From Euwallacea fornicatus (Eukaryota; Arthropoda; Insecta; Coleoptera; Curculionidae): DNA of 64,000 nucleotides. Below are positions 9,702-21,926 of the stretch, piece after piece. The notes beneath the pieces were generated by a model. It did not search any database. It was not told the origin of the DNA and was given only the letters and a program-made list of their open reading frames with translations. Numbering within the stretch: the stretch's first letter is position 1; every line of letters begins with the position of its first letter. The stretch is taken from assembly GCF_040115645.1 (NCBI RefSeq), contig NC_089566.1, positions 310,001 to 374,000 of the forward strand, read 5' to 3'. The position numbers and the translations under genes are program-made.

Positions 9702-11134
9702 CACTGAATTTCAAAAAAACCGCAACACCAAGAAGAACGCATTGTATGTATTTGAAGTTTTGGTATGATTTTAGACTTGTAAAGAGAAAAAAATGATAAA
9801 AATTTCAAGTTCGTATTTTAACGCGATATGAAGTTTTTCTTTACTTTTTTATCTGTGACGATCGTTCTTTTTGCAAATTTTTTTACAGGCGAATAGCGAT
9901 AAAAGTATTATTGTTAGTGCCATATTGAATGTGTGGTAGTGCAAAGTGCCTCGTGTACGCCAAAATGCAGTTTATCGGCAGTTAACTCCCTTTGAAAGGG
10001 GAAGAATTGTTGGTATGCATGAGGCAGGTTTACCTTGCCGCGAAATTGCACGTAGATTGGATCGAAACGCATCAACAGTGCTAAGAGCTTGGAGAGATTG
10101 GTCTGACGAAGGGTCAGTAAATCGTCATCGTGGTAGTGGCCGTCCAAGAATGACGAACCAACGCGAAGTCCGGCGACTTCGTCGTTCAGCGACAGGCGCC
10201 CCGTTTGAAACAATTCCGTCTCTTGGTGCTAACTAGGTAGCCACCCTAAATCGAAGGGTCTCCCTTAGTACCATGTATCGCAGAATTCAAAGTTTTGGAC
10301 TAAATTCATATCATCCTATGCGTCGGCTTCCATTATCACGAAACCACTGGGTGGCCCGACTGGAGTGGTGTCGTTTGAGAGTGCAATGGGTGGATGAGTG
10401 GAGAAGAATCGTGTTCAGTGATGAGAGCCGATTTTGTTTATGGTTATCTGATGGACGGCTGCGTGTTAGAAGGCGCAGAGGAGAGCGATTAAATTTGGAG
10501 TTTTTGGAAAGGCGTCATTCTGGTTTAACAACAGGTGTCATGGATTGGGGTGCCATCCAGTATGGTAGTCGGTCTTCTCTTGTTTTCATTTATGATAGAT
10601 TAAATGCTCAGAGGTACATTAATAGTGTCTTAGAACCGGTTCTTGTACCATCCATGCACGACCATCCTGGAAACACATTTCAACAGGATAATGCGTGACC
10701 ACATGTAGCCAACGATACTTTGAGGTATTTGGAACCTGAAAATTTGGATACTTTGCCTTGGCCAGCTCGATCTCCAGATTTGTCCCCAATAGAGCATATA
10801 CGGGATATAATGAGTCGGAGACTTCAACGTTTAGCTCGCCCTCCAGAGACCATAGATGAACTCCGCGAGCAGGTGCAGATTGCCTGGGATACAATACCAC
10901 AGGAAGATATTGACAATTTAATTTTAAGCATGCCACGTCGCTTACAGGAATGTATTAATTTACGAGGAGATACCACCCATTATTAAATTATTATTAAATT
11001 TTTTCACTTATTCACAATAATTTTCTTTTGATATTTTGATCGTTTTTATCTATTACCCGACCCAACGTAATGCCAGAATTTCAAACGTGTACGCTGTGTT
11101 CTTCTTGGTGTTGCGGTTTTTTTGAAAGTCAGTG
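9702..11134 (+). mobile_element. Tc1-like transposon copy 1 (1433 bp, short TIRs)
   Basis: Flanked by TA at 9700-9701 and 11135-11136. The ends read CACTGAATTTCAAAAAAACC (left) and the complement of CACTGACTTTCAAAAAAACC (right). The good match runs ~38 bp, through CGCAACACCAAGAAGAAC, then fades. A second copy of the same family is at 56547-57965 in the opposite orientation. Confidence 0.93.
9946..10986 (+). pseudogene. Tc1/Tcb-like transposase, few lesions (copy 1)
   Basis: Nearly full-length DD34E-type transposase. Helix-turn-helix (LTPFERGRIVGMHEAGLPCR), a GRPR AT-hook-like motif, FSDESRFCLW with the first aspartate, FQQDNA with the second and SPDLSPIEHIRD with the glutamate can all be read in frame. 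Lesions: the start position is GTG instead of ATG, TAG at ~10235 where copy 2 has TGG (tryptophan), and TGA at 10696 in QQDNA-R-PH (CGA to TGA). No frameshift was seen. Of all broken transposases here it is among the least damaged. Confidence 0.9.
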
Positions 11135-11136
11135 TA

Positions 11137-11779
11137 CTACAGTGTATGTACTATTTAAAATCCATATTATTCGAGAACGGGACCATATTTTGAAGTCGAC
11201 AAAAAGCACCTTTTTAACTTAGAAAACCATGCTTTTTCAATTCACGTAGCCAAAATGTAAAAAAATTTACAAGCAATAAAGTTAGGGCTCAAAATACCTT
11301 GAGCCGGCCCTTTTTAACACACATCTAAAAAAGATTTTAAAATTTCGTTTGAATTTTCTAATTTACCATCAAAATCTGAGTTAACAGTCATAAAATTTCA
11401 TAACTTTATCTCAAATCGTTACGAATATATCGATAAAAGACCATCTTTAGGGTTCACTTTTTAAAAGGGCCTAGCTTCCTTAGGGTTCATTCGTCGACCT
11501 ATGTTTATATGAGGTTTTCTGCCTATTTTTTGTCGTATTTTTTGTCCGGACACCCTGTATATACTTTTAGAAATAATAGTTTTACTCGCAAAGCTATTGC
11601 GCAAATAACGAAATTTAATTTACGTGATTGGTTTCACCCTTATATGCAAAGACGGAAGAGTATAAACAGCGCGAACCACATAGGCCATGTTGCGGTAAAA
11701 GTTAACTCTAACCATTACAAAATTAGGAATCTCAAGAGCTTTCTACATTCTGATATCCCGAACTAACTTTCAGCAGATA
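11137..11779. other. Non-coding interval with an isolated transposon end
   Basis: A right-type terminus (GTCCGGACACCCTG|TA) ends at 11557 without a visible partner. The short open frame at 11509-11766 crosses that terminus and shows no family similarity. Confidence 0.5.
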
Positions 11780-11781
11780 TA

Positions 11782-13901
11782 CGGGGTGATTTTAGATAAG
11801 TGGGACAAGTAAATATCTTCAAATCGGGAGGATTTGCAAAAAAAATGTTCAAAGTCACCTTTATTTTCGGGGCCTCAACTTTTTCTAATGTCTTTTTTTT
11901 TTCAAGGTCACCTTCACCTGTCTTTTGGGGTCAACTTCATTTTTTCAAATTTAACACCTAATTTTTTTGGGGGATTCGAATTCTTTGTTGGCAGTAAAAA
12001 TGTTTTTACTTGAAACATTTTTTGCTAAAATTAATGAAATTCATAATAATACCAAACTCTTATCCCGCGAACGCTACAATTCCAATTTTATAAAATTTTT
12101 GTTAAAACAGTTAAATTCCGTTGAAAATACTTTACTATGGTTCTTCATTGATTGTGTTAAGACTTGTGTACTCTACAAATCCATTAATGAATCTTATGAT
12201 TGATTTGTTCATGAATAGGCATAGATTTCGTCTCGTAATCCATAACCTTTAAGTTGGTACTCGTAGTTAGCGCCAGAAATTTTAAAAATTAATTTCTATT
12301 TATGTTCTGGTATAGTCTAGACTAAGCCATACACCTTTATTTTTTTGTTACTTTTATATTTATGTTTAGTTTTAAGATAAAAAGTCAAGCAGATTTCTTC
12401 GTATAGTTCGATTTAAGAGTCAAAGGCTCACGCAAGTAGTTTTATTCCTTTTGTGAGTCATTGAAATTTGAAGTTTTTGAAGTGGCAGTGCAGTTTAGTA
12501 AAGACGAAAAAATCGAAATGATTTTAATTTATGGTGAATCGAGAAGAAATGTTGACCAAGCAAGAGAACTTTATGTCAATCGTTTTCCGGACAAAAATGT
12601 TCCGGGAAGTAACACTTTTTAACGTGTTGTGAACCGGTTTTTAGAAACAGGCAATTTGGAAAGAAAAAAACGTGAAAAGGCTCAACCACTTCATCTGAAT
12701 GAGAATTATCAAATTGAGGTCTTAGGTGCAGTAGCTGCAAATTCTCACATTAGCACTCGTCAAATTTCTCGAGATGCAGGTCTTTCGCAGGGTACAGTTT
12801 GGCGTATTTTACACACACACAAATTTCATCTATACCACGTAAGTTTGCATCAGGAATTACATGGTGATGATTTCCGAAATTGAATGACTTTTTGTACTTG
12901 GGCACAAAAAAAAACTCCATGGAAAGGCAATTTTTTTTTCAAATGTACTACTTTTCTGATGAATCCAGCTTCACAAACCACGGTGAAGTGAATCGCCACA
13001 ACATGTATTATTGGTCGTGAAGTGGAATGACAGTGACCATGGACTTTGAATGTTTGGTGTGGTATTTTAGGTACATATCTAATTGGGCCATATTTCTTTC
13101 ATGGAAACCTCAACGCAGAGAAATATCGTCATTTTTTATTAGAAAATTTGCCACTCTTTTTCGAAAAAGTTAATTTAGACCAAAGGTTAACAATGTGGTT
13201 GCAACATGACGGTTGCCCCGCTCATTATTCTAGAAATGTCAGCGAAGTTTTAAATGAACATTTCCCACAAAGATGGATTGGGCGTGGTAGTGAAGTTAAC
13301 TGGCCAGCCCGATCACCCGATTTGACTTCACTAGATTTTTTTTCGTGGGGTTGTTTAAAATAAATAGTTTATAATCGAGTATCAAATACTTCCGAAGACA
13401 TGAAAATTCGGATCAAAAACGCTTATCGAAACATTACAACTGAAATGCTGGAAAATACCAAACAATCATTTCAAAACGGAATTGTTAAGTGTTTTAACAG
13501 CAGGGGAACCATATCGAAAATTTATTGGACTGATTTTTTTTTATAATAAATTAAAATTTACTACAAAATTAATAAAAGTCAAAATAAATGAATAAAGTTT
13601 AATGAAATATTTTTTATTTTTTATCTGTTATTATTATGAATTTCATTACTTTTAGCGAAAAATGTTTCAACTAAAAACATTTTTACTGCCAACAAAGAAT
13701 TCGAATCTCCCAAAAAAAACTGGGTGTTACATTTGAAAAAATAAAGTTCGCCCTAAAAGACAGGTGAAGGTGACCTTGAAAAAAAATGACATTAGAAAAA
13801 GTTAAGGCCCCGAAAATAAAAATGACTGTTTCAACACTTTTTTTTGTAGATCTTCCCGATTTCAAAATATTTGCTTGTACCACTTATCTAGAATCACTCT
13901 G
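11782..13901 (+). mobile_element. DD41D-type transposon with ~260-bp TIRs, decayed
   Basis: TA at 11780-11781 and 13902-13903. The left TIR starts CGGGGTGATTTTAGATAAGTGGGACAAG and reaches to about 12030. The right TIR (about 13640-13901) is its complement, with several mismatches and small indels. Both arms carry the AAGGTCACCTTCACCTGTCTTTTGGG block. The transposase lies between them on the plus strand. Confidence 0.9.
12486..13527 (+). pseudogene. DD41D-type transposase pseudogene
   Basis: Readable in order: FSKDEKIEMILIYGE (N-terminal helix), DAGLSQGTVWRILHTHKFH (second helix-turn-helix, ~12774-12830), NVWCGILGTYLIGPYFFHGNL (core, 13047), WLQHDGCPAHY (second aspartate, ~13206) and WPARSPDLTSLDFFSWG (third aspartate, ~13300). 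TAA at ~12620, a TGA at ~12882, frameshifts around 12900-13040 and TAA at ~13360 break it. The likely start codon is GTG (ATG lost) near 12483. Confidence 0.88.
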
Positions 13902-13984
13902 TATTTTGTACTAAATTGCGAACCCTAACAAATATATGTTTGGATGAACATATTCTTGATATTGAAGTGCCTATAACTTCCGAG

Positions 13985-15476
13985 AAAAACAAAATTAAAA
14001 GTTTTAATTAATAAAGGGTACTCTCGGAAAACATTTGTTTCGATTTAAAGGTTTAACAAAAAGGATTGAAAATATTAACAATAAAATTGAACGTGACCAA
14101 AAATGGATGACAACTAAATGTACAGATAATGGGGAAAATTATTTGATTAATAAGGTGTTACATCGCCTTTTCCCTTGATTACTGTCTTTATCTTATCCGG
14201 CATAAAATTTACCAAGTTTGAACATGTTTCTACTGGAAAAGAGTCCGAAATTTCTGTGGTTTTTCTCTTTAAATCCTCTGCTTTTCGTTGAGGATGGCCT
14301 TTAAAATTTGTTTCATTTCGTGCCACAAAAATTCTATGACATTCAGGTCCGGACTGCTTGACGGCCAAGATAAAACATTTAAATTGTTGTTCCCTAACCA
14401 GCTTTTTGTTGATTTAGTCGTATGGCACGCCGCACCATCCAGCTGAAAGATGAAATCTCGATTCGGAAATTGGTCTGGAGAGAGATTATTTTGAGGAATC
14501 TCCTGATGTTTTATCACATTGACGGTGCCATCTACTTCTTGATATGTTTCCACACCCTTTGCTGACATGCAGCCCCGTATCATAACGCGCTGTGGAAATT
14601 TCACTATCCTTTTTATACAGTTCTTTTGGAACGCTTCTTTTTTCGATCTCATGATCCTTTTCCGAACGTCACCAATATACACATCAAAACAGGACTCATC
14701 GCTAAAAATGACTTTCGACCGGTCGTCTACAGTCCAATTGACCTTTGTTTTAGCCCAAGTGAGTCTTGCTCTTTTTTGCTTTTCGATAAGTAATGGTTTC
14801 TCTTTAACCTAAAATACTCTAGCTCAATTTTTAAACTGAAAATTTACAATAATTTAATTTGTATCTTGTGAAAAGTTAATCCAAATTTATAAATCCACTT
14901 CCTACAGCATTCCCTAGATACATTTAAACATGCTTCGGCGTTCCACAATGCTGTCACAGCTCTTAAGGTATTCCTTCGACCATTTTTACAAACTCTTATA
15001 AGCGTTTTTTGGTCAGCATTTTTTACAATGCGTGGTCTGCCGGTACTTTTACCTTTAATTGCGATGGTACCGGTTTCTCGACAGTGCTTTAAGATATTGC
15101 TAACAGTAGATTTGGATAAATCCAGTTCATTGGCAATTTGGGAGACTCTGGTTCCTGTACAATATTTTTTTATTATAAGTTGTCTTAATTGGGCATTAAT
15201 AGCTTTTTCGCGACCCATTGTTAGTGTAACCGACACTTGTAACTGACAATGAGTTAACAAAACATGGCGATTGTTCTTCCGATGCGTATCTAATAAATAA
15301 TACATAAATAAACAAAATTCCAAACATCTAGTTGTTATCCATTTTTGGTTACGTTCAATTCTATTGTTAATATTTTCAATCGTTTTTTGTTAAACTTTTA
15401 AATAGATAGGTAAATCGAAATAAATATTTTCCGAGATTACTGTTTATTAATTAAAATTTTCAACTTTGTTTTTGCA
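13985..15476 (-). mobile_element. Tc1-like transposon with ~150-bp TIRs
   Basis: Outer segments 13985-14130 and 15330-15476 are inverted repeats: both contain GATTGAAAATATTAACAATA-type and ACCAAAAATGGAT blocks and TTTTAATTAATAAA near the end. The extreme ends are worn and I could not place a TA duplication, so the limits are approximate. Confidence 0.75.
14147..15218 (-). pseudogene. Tc1-type DD34E transposase pseudogene
   Basis: The start is the ATG at 15218 (MGREKAINAQLRQLIIKKY), since the open frame further upstream lies in the TIR side. A helix-turn-helix (VSQIANELDLSKSTVSNILK) and a second one follow. Catalytic residues are readable: FSDESCFDVYI (first D, ~14695), FIFQLDGAACHTTKS (second D) and SPDLNVIEFLWHEM (E), spacing 34. 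A stop near 14828-14844 and a frameshift near 14290 interrupt the frame; the C-terminus continues in another frame to TAA at 14147. The CHTT variant after the second D is unusual for Tc1 proteins, which mostly have KHT. Confidence 0.88.
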
Positions 15477-16314
15477 ATGTGACCGTGGGGAATTATACGA
15501 GAATTAAGATACAACACTTTCATTCAACTTCTCAATGGTACAAGAGCATGACAACACCAGGCACTAACTATCGGTTTCTGAGGACGAATCTGCATGACTT
15601 CTGTAGGGAATCTGTGCTTTCAAGGGGTTCCAAGTTACTTATATGCCACTGCTTGTCATTAAGGATAGTTTGTAGATTAGCCGGAACTTAGAACTTTACC
15701 CCAGCAAATTACATTAGAATGAATTTACTGTATATGAACAAAGAGATAATATCTAAATGTAGCAAATAGCTTAACTGTTCTGTGATGTGTCTAAATGTTC
15801 GAAAGAAATATTCCATGAGGGCTTGTAGGGCTGTTACAGCCACGGGATTGTTTTCTGAGGTTGACCAACAGTCCTCTTCGTCAAAAAACGTTTTACTAAA
15901 ATCGCAAAGCATCCAAGTCGAATTACAGAAGTTTTCAGATCAATTAATCCACAAACCATCGTTAATGTAAGTCAAGTATTTGTTGACAGGTTACATTTTT
16001 GTCAGGAACAAAGTGATGATAATTTCGAACTTTTATTGCATTTTTTACATTTATTCCTTCTATTTATAGCTCTTTTTCTAAAATCAATTGATGGATTTTC
16101 AATCGCATCATACTATGAAATGTCGTTTTGAAATTGTACCTTTGATTTGAGATATAACTTGACCCATGATTCAATGTTATTTAAATCAGCCTTTTACCTA
16201 ACCGAAAACGTAAGCAACATTTATAAAATGACACAGAATCCTAATACCTGAGATAACAGATATCTTTATTCCACCTCATTTTAGTGTTCAATACAGGAAT
16301 ATTCCTACTGTTTA
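15477..16314. other. Non-coding interval
   Basis: I see no gene, terminus or repeat that I can support. Short frames at 15479-15970 have no recognisable features. Confidence 0.5.
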
Positions 16315-16397
16315 TACAGGATGTCCCAGAATGAGGGGGTCAACGCTTAACCACATTTTTTTTTGGTCAAAAATATATCGATTCATGGTGATATACT

Positions 16398-16851
16398 TGT
16401 GGACATTCCTTGTCCATGTTAAAACTATTAATCAATTATCTGAGAATATCACGGGGTTCTGGCTCTAAATTCCTCCCCAGGTAAGTGCGAGAAAATGGTA
16501 AAAGGACTGTCGTGAATCCCCTCGCATTTCTTGTTTATGTTAAGATCGTTAATTGGCTTTATCTGAAAGTGCTATAGGCTTTTGGTACCAAGTTCTTCCC
16601 CAGCTTAGTGTGGGAAGAGAGGGTTGTTTATAAATTCCTTTAGCGTAGATAAGAAAGATATTTAGGGGTTTGATATCCGTGGAAAAAAGGGTGGACAGCC
16701 CTCCAGCCCTATCGGTTCTCTCACGAAGAGGGGATGTGATTTGTGTATGGATACCGGGTTGTATCGGGATTCCATTTTTGAATCACAGAAAATAAAAAAG
16801 TGCTTTGAGAATTGTGTCGTTTCTCTTCACCCTTAAACCGCGAATCTTGCA
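16398..16851. repeat. Solo LTR (454 bp) with TACT target-site duplication
   Basis: The segment begins TGTGGACATTCC and ends CGAATCTTGCA (TG...CA) and is flanked by TACT at 16394-16397 and 16852-16855. Removing it restores the left TIR to match the right TIR. It has a TTATAAATT box at ~16629 and AATAAAAAAG near the 3' end (~16791), compatible with LTR promoter and polyadenylation signals. It contains two diverged ~110-bp direct repeats (from 16400 and from ~16513), each with a TCTTCCCCAG- or CCTCCCCAGG-like block. No internal retrotransposon region is present. Confidence 0.85.
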
Positions 16852-17269
16852 TACTTATATACTAAATTGTCTTCTTCTGGAGATACAAGCTCTTAAAGTG
16901 TCATTTTTATTTTTAATTTTGCAGATAAGTCGAAAACAGCTAGATGGATTGCTACGAAATTTGTTGTATAATCTTTCTGCTTCTCGGGGCATATTCAACA
17001 GGGCTTATAATGGTAAAACCACCAGGGGTAGTGGTCAATTGCTACAAGGTCGAATGTTAAATACACCAAAACTTTTTTATTCGTTCATACAGATGGTTGG
17101 TTTTTTTTAATGAAATTCCCGGTCAGTTTCGCAACTTTTTTATCTCTTATTAAATTTTGATTTGGAGCCTCCATTAGACGAAAAAAAAAATTCAAGTTGT
17201 TGATAATGTCAGTCACTACATACCCTTTAGGAGCAAATAAAAGCATACATTTCAATAAACAATTAATTT

Positions 17270-17520
17270 AATAACTGCTCAACGTGAGCACCCCGTTCTC
17301 GAATACAGAGATTCACGTGTCCGAGAAAATTAAATTTTAATCTTTCCAACATCATTGGATCATTGCGCATTCCATCAGCTGCTTGCAAAATTCTATTTCT
17401 TAGGTGGTCTTCATTTTGAATAGGAACAGCGTATACACGAGACTCTAGCGTACTCCAAATGGAAACGTCGCAGGGAGTTAGATCTGGAGATCTAGGTGGC
17501 TATTGAAGAGAGGTATCATT
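17270..17520 (-). pseudogene. DD41D-type transposase C-terminal scrap
   Basis: The minus strand reads PPRSPDLTPCDVSIWSTLESRVYA, the third-aspartate block (D in PCD), and then ends near RERGAHVEQLL, the usual C-terminus of this group. The upstream parts of the gene were deleted. It lies exactly between the two TIRs. Confidence 0.8.
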
Positions 17521-17946
17521 CCCTCCATTCATTTTTTTTTCGTCTAATGGAGGCTTCAAATCAAAATTCAATAAGAGATTTAAAAATAGTTGCGCAACTA
17601 ACTGGGAATTTCATAAAAAAAACCAACCGTCGGCATGAAGAAATAAAAAAGTTCTGGTGTATTTAACATTCGATCTTGTTGCAATTGACCACTACCCCTG
17701 GTGATTTTACCTTAATAAGCCCTGTCGAATGTGCCCCGAAAAGCAGAAAGATTATACATCAAATTTCGTAGCAATCCATCTAGCCGTTTTCGACTTATTT
17801 GCAAAACTTAAAAAAAAAGTAAGACTTTAAGAGCTTATATCTCCAGGAGACAATTTCGTATATAAGTATATTACCATGAATCGATATATTTTTTACCAAG
17901 GAATATGTGGTTAAGCGTTGACCCCCTCATTCTGGGACTCCCTGTA

Positions 17947-20085
17947 TACAAATTTATACATGTAGCAAGTCGCCATATAGTCTTAAGACGCTTAAGTCCA
18001 TAAACTGATTAAAAAAGCATCTGAAAAGCTACTTTTTAGATAAATTGTTCTGTAATGTTAGGGAACATTGAAGAAATTGTGGTAGGTGAGTAGTTTGTAT
18101 TATGCTTGTTTATACTTTAACTTATTAATTTTGTTGTATAAAATTATGTGGCAAACATAATTACTCAGCTTTTGCAGTTATTGCAATTGCACTTTATGTG
18201 TCTATTATTTAAATTTCTTGAATACAATTGTATTTTGTATTTGAAGTTGTCGTTGATCGCCAAGGATTTATAATTGTCGGACCCTGTGACCCCAATAGTA
18301 TTTGTAAATTGGAGTTGTATTTACATATCCGCAAGGTACAACAATTACGAAACAGAAACAAAAAACGAGCGAAGCTATAAACCATTTATTTATGAACGGA
18401 TATTATTGAACTAAAAACCAAATGAAATGATATTTTTCAAGCTACTAATTAACGTCTTTGGAACGCAATTTTAGAAATTCAAACAGAACTTCATACTTTT
18501 TTACTTTTTTTGATACAAAATATTTTTCCGAAATTAATAATGTATGAAATGTTAATTTTTAAACAATTTTAATTGAAAAAAATTGAGAAATTTAAAGATA
18601 TGAGAATTCATATTGAAGAGTATGAGTTATGTAATCATCTGTTTCATCATGGGGCCTTCTACATTATTCTGTGGAGATCTGAGTTTCGTTCCATCTCAAC
18701 CTATTGTATCATTTTGTACAAAGACACCTGTCGCCATGGACAAGCGACGTCCATATGATACTCAGCGAGAAGGAACATAATAAAGTCGCCTTTAACAGTT
18801 GGAATCACATCATTCTTCGTCATAGTTTTCTGTGAGCAGTTCTGCTGCAAGCGTGATTATTGTAAATTAGTTCTCGAGAAAATATTTCTCTGACTCTGAT
18901 GACGTATGACAAGTTAATCTGAAAATGTAGAAATAATATATTTTTGAGACTTTACTAATGTATTAGTTTAAATACATTTTTCTTCAGCATTTAACTACGT
19001 ATTTATCAAGATTGACACTTGATAATTGTTACCAATAACAACAGTAACAACTATTTTTATTGCACTAAAAAACTAGTTTACAATAATCATAATTGCAACA
19101 TAACTGCCCGCAGAAAAGTATAAAGAAGAATGATTTAGATCCAATAGTTAAGAGGGGCTTTATCTTGTCCCTTCTCACTGGGTATCATAGGGGCATCAGG
19201 TGTTTTTTTACAAGATGATACATGCAATAGGACGAGATCGAATGAAATGCAGATAACCACGTAATAAGACAGATGGTCCTCTGCCGATACAGATGGTTAC
19301 ATGAATCATAATGTCCGGATTTAGAATACGCATGGGTACATTTCAGATACTGTACTGTCGGGTACTGTTCAAAATTTTCAATTTTTTACAATTAAAAATT
19401 ACTTTAATATTAATTTCTGATGCATAATTAAATTTTTTTAAATATTTTCTACCAAAAAATGTAAAAACATATGGAGTTCTATTTGAAATTCTAAGGTTGA
19501 CACCTGAAGCAGAAATTACATTGAAAAAATATACGTTGATGTTACCTAGCAGTCTGAAAAATGTCATTTTATTTGTTTTTAGCTCATCGAAATCAGTTCT
19601 TAAATAATTGAGTTATAGTTTCGTCCGTTTTTTGTGACACCCTGTATATAAAAGTGACAAAAAAAAACAAAGTGGGGAACAGGCAGACATTAATTTTAGG
19701 TTAGCACGAAAACTGTTTCTGCCTACGTTATGTGAAGGCTTTGATGACCCGCGCCCTCATAAAATGTGATTAATGACCATTTTCCTGAACAATCGAAAAG
19801 TACCAAACTTTTATACACTATTAATAAGAATGCAGGTCCCTTTGATATTAAACTTTAATGGAAAAGCTATACATCACAACCTTGGTTGCCAAAAGTGATT
19901 AAGGGAATTGCAAATCAATTACAACTTCTAGTTAAAAACCTTGGAGGTTATACGGGACGCTAAAGAATTGATATTATCTATATCAGAGTAGCGAAACATT
20001 CAAAAGATAACAGGAATTTTCCCTTTTATGAAAGCTAATATTATATTATACCTGTTATATGATTTACAATAGATTTGTAATTATA
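17947..20085. other. Non-coding interval
   Basis: About 2.1 kb of AT-rich sequence. One isolated right-type terminus (GTGACACCCTG|TA) ends at 19644. The open frames at 18573-18758 and 19343-19567 have no family features. Confidence 0.5.
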
Positions 20086-20797
20086 CGGGGTGTTCGTTTT
20101 ACGAGCTCAACCGTGAGGATCTCGGTTATTTGAAGAGATACGAAGTCGGTGGAATTAGGGTAAAGTTGCGCATTTTCGAGCTTTGTAAGATGCCGTTTGA
20201 AGAATTATAAAATTTCCATTACTTCCGGAGATATCCGGGAAAATACGAAATTTCGAAAAAAGGATTTGATTTTTTTCTGAACTTATTTGAAGAGATAATT
20301 GAATATGGCACACACATTTTCGTAGTCACTTTTTCTCCTCGATAACATGACAGTGTCAAATTTGGAATCCGACGTTTCGATTTTCCGGAACCATCATTAA
20401 CTTTATTTTTTCTTATAAGCTCTATCTTGGATTTTCACATTTTTGGATTCAGCTCTTTTTTCCTAATTACGATGATGTATCACATGTTAACATTCCGGAA
20501 AATCGAAACGTCGAATTCAAAATTTGACACTGTCATGTTGTCGAGGCGAAAAAGCGACTACAAAAATGTGCCAGCCATTTTCAATTATCTCTTCAAATAA
20601 GTCCAGGAAAAAATAAAAACCTTTTTTCGAAATTTCGTATTTTCCCGGATATTTCCGGAAATAATGGGAATTTTATAATTCTTCAAACGGCATCTTACAA
20701 AGCTCGAAAATGCGCAACTTTGCCCTAATTCCACCGACCTCGTATCTCTTTAAATAACCGAGATCCCCATGATTGAGCTCCTAAAACGGACACCCTG
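20086..20797. mobile_element. Foldback MITE of family B (712 bp)
   Basis: TA at 20084-20085 and 20798-20799. The element is almost entirely two inverted arms (20086-~20490 and ~20492-20797) that correspond to the family B TIR; the right arm is shorter because ~100 bp of inner TIR are lacking. There is no transposase. It should form a long hairpin. Related copies: 345-827 and 39404-41151. Confidence 0.92.
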
Positions 20798-20799
20798 TA

Positions 20800-21589
20800 G
20801 ATATTTATGGTAAACACAATTCCAATTACTTACCAAAAAAACCTATTTACAAACAAATACAAATTATGAATCAGGTTTGTAATTTTCTACATATGTATAC
20901 TCATACTTCTACAACTTTGCACCACACACGTAATTAGATTGTAATGGCAGCCAAAAATACAAAAGTACTTGTAATTATATTTAAATACTTTTTGTAAATG
21001 ACTTTCCTAGTACTGCTGCTTGTGAGTAATAATTCAGATTAAAAAAATCAATTAAAAAAAATCCAATTATCATCACAGGTGGTTACGCGATTGTGTTGAC
21101 AAACATTCCTCATTGTTGTGAACACAGAATACGTGGCCACGTGGATTGATATTGTGATATTTTGCTATGATTAAAATTATGATATCTATGATTTACGTAT
21201 TCTTACCAACTAAAACTGAATGGAGAAAAAATCATATTGTCTATCAGTCCGGTTTAACAATCAAAAAGTTACTGAATCGAAAATATCAGCCAAAATCTAA
21301 ATGCAGAAGCATCAATACACATATGGCGACCAGCTTATCACTTCAAATACAAATGTAGTCAATTCAAACTTGGAAGTTTGTAATAATATTTTAAAATGCA
21401 AAACTTGCAAGATGTTTGGAAGAAACTCTTGTACAATTTAAAGTCTTGCAAGATGGTCTTTATCTTCAAAAGATCTTGGTTTTGGCCGTACACAAGCAGC
21501 ACGACCAAATCAAGACTTTTTTCCTCGCTACTACTTCTACTTCATCAATTTTATTGTCCTTTCCCACTACATTTTTGTTAAATACTGTA
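20800..21589. other. Non-coding interval
   Basis: I see no gene. The short frames at 21167-21358 and 21396-21581 show no similarity I can name. Confidence 0.5.
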
Positions 21590-21926
21590 TACAGGGTTAT
21601 TCACGCTATACGGCACGGAATGTTGTGGCCAAAATACGAAGCTTTCAAAAAGTTTCACCTTTGGACTATATGGGGATCTATCACGACTACTTTTTAAAAG
21701 AATTTTAATATTATACAGGGTATCCCAAAAGCCCTAAAAGTATCAAAATTATTTATTATAAATGAAACCCTTTACATATTATTACATTTTTGAATTCTTC
21801 GATCAAAATAAATATCTGTTTTAATAAGAGTTACGATATCTAACAGATATTTTTTTTAATAATTGAAATTTTATCAAACTTTTTTTCATGTTTCAAATAC
21901 TTAAGTAGTATTTAAGTTAGGTAAAT

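Larger units (their letters stand above)
16317..17944 (-). mobile_element. DD41D-type deletion derivative with ~420-bp TIRs
   Basis: TA at 16315-16316 and 17945-17946. The ends read CAGGATGTCCCAGAATGAGG and its near complement (CCTCATTCTGGGACTCCCTG). The left TIR is 16317-16397 plus 16852 to ~17190, interrupted by a solo LTR. The right TIR is ~17528-17944 and is continuous. Only a C-terminal transposase scrap remains between them, so it would have depended on a related source of transposase. Confidence 0.88.

Noticed and set aside
16805..17110. 101-codon plus-strand frame
   Set aside because: It starts in the solo LTR and runs through the TIR; no domain.
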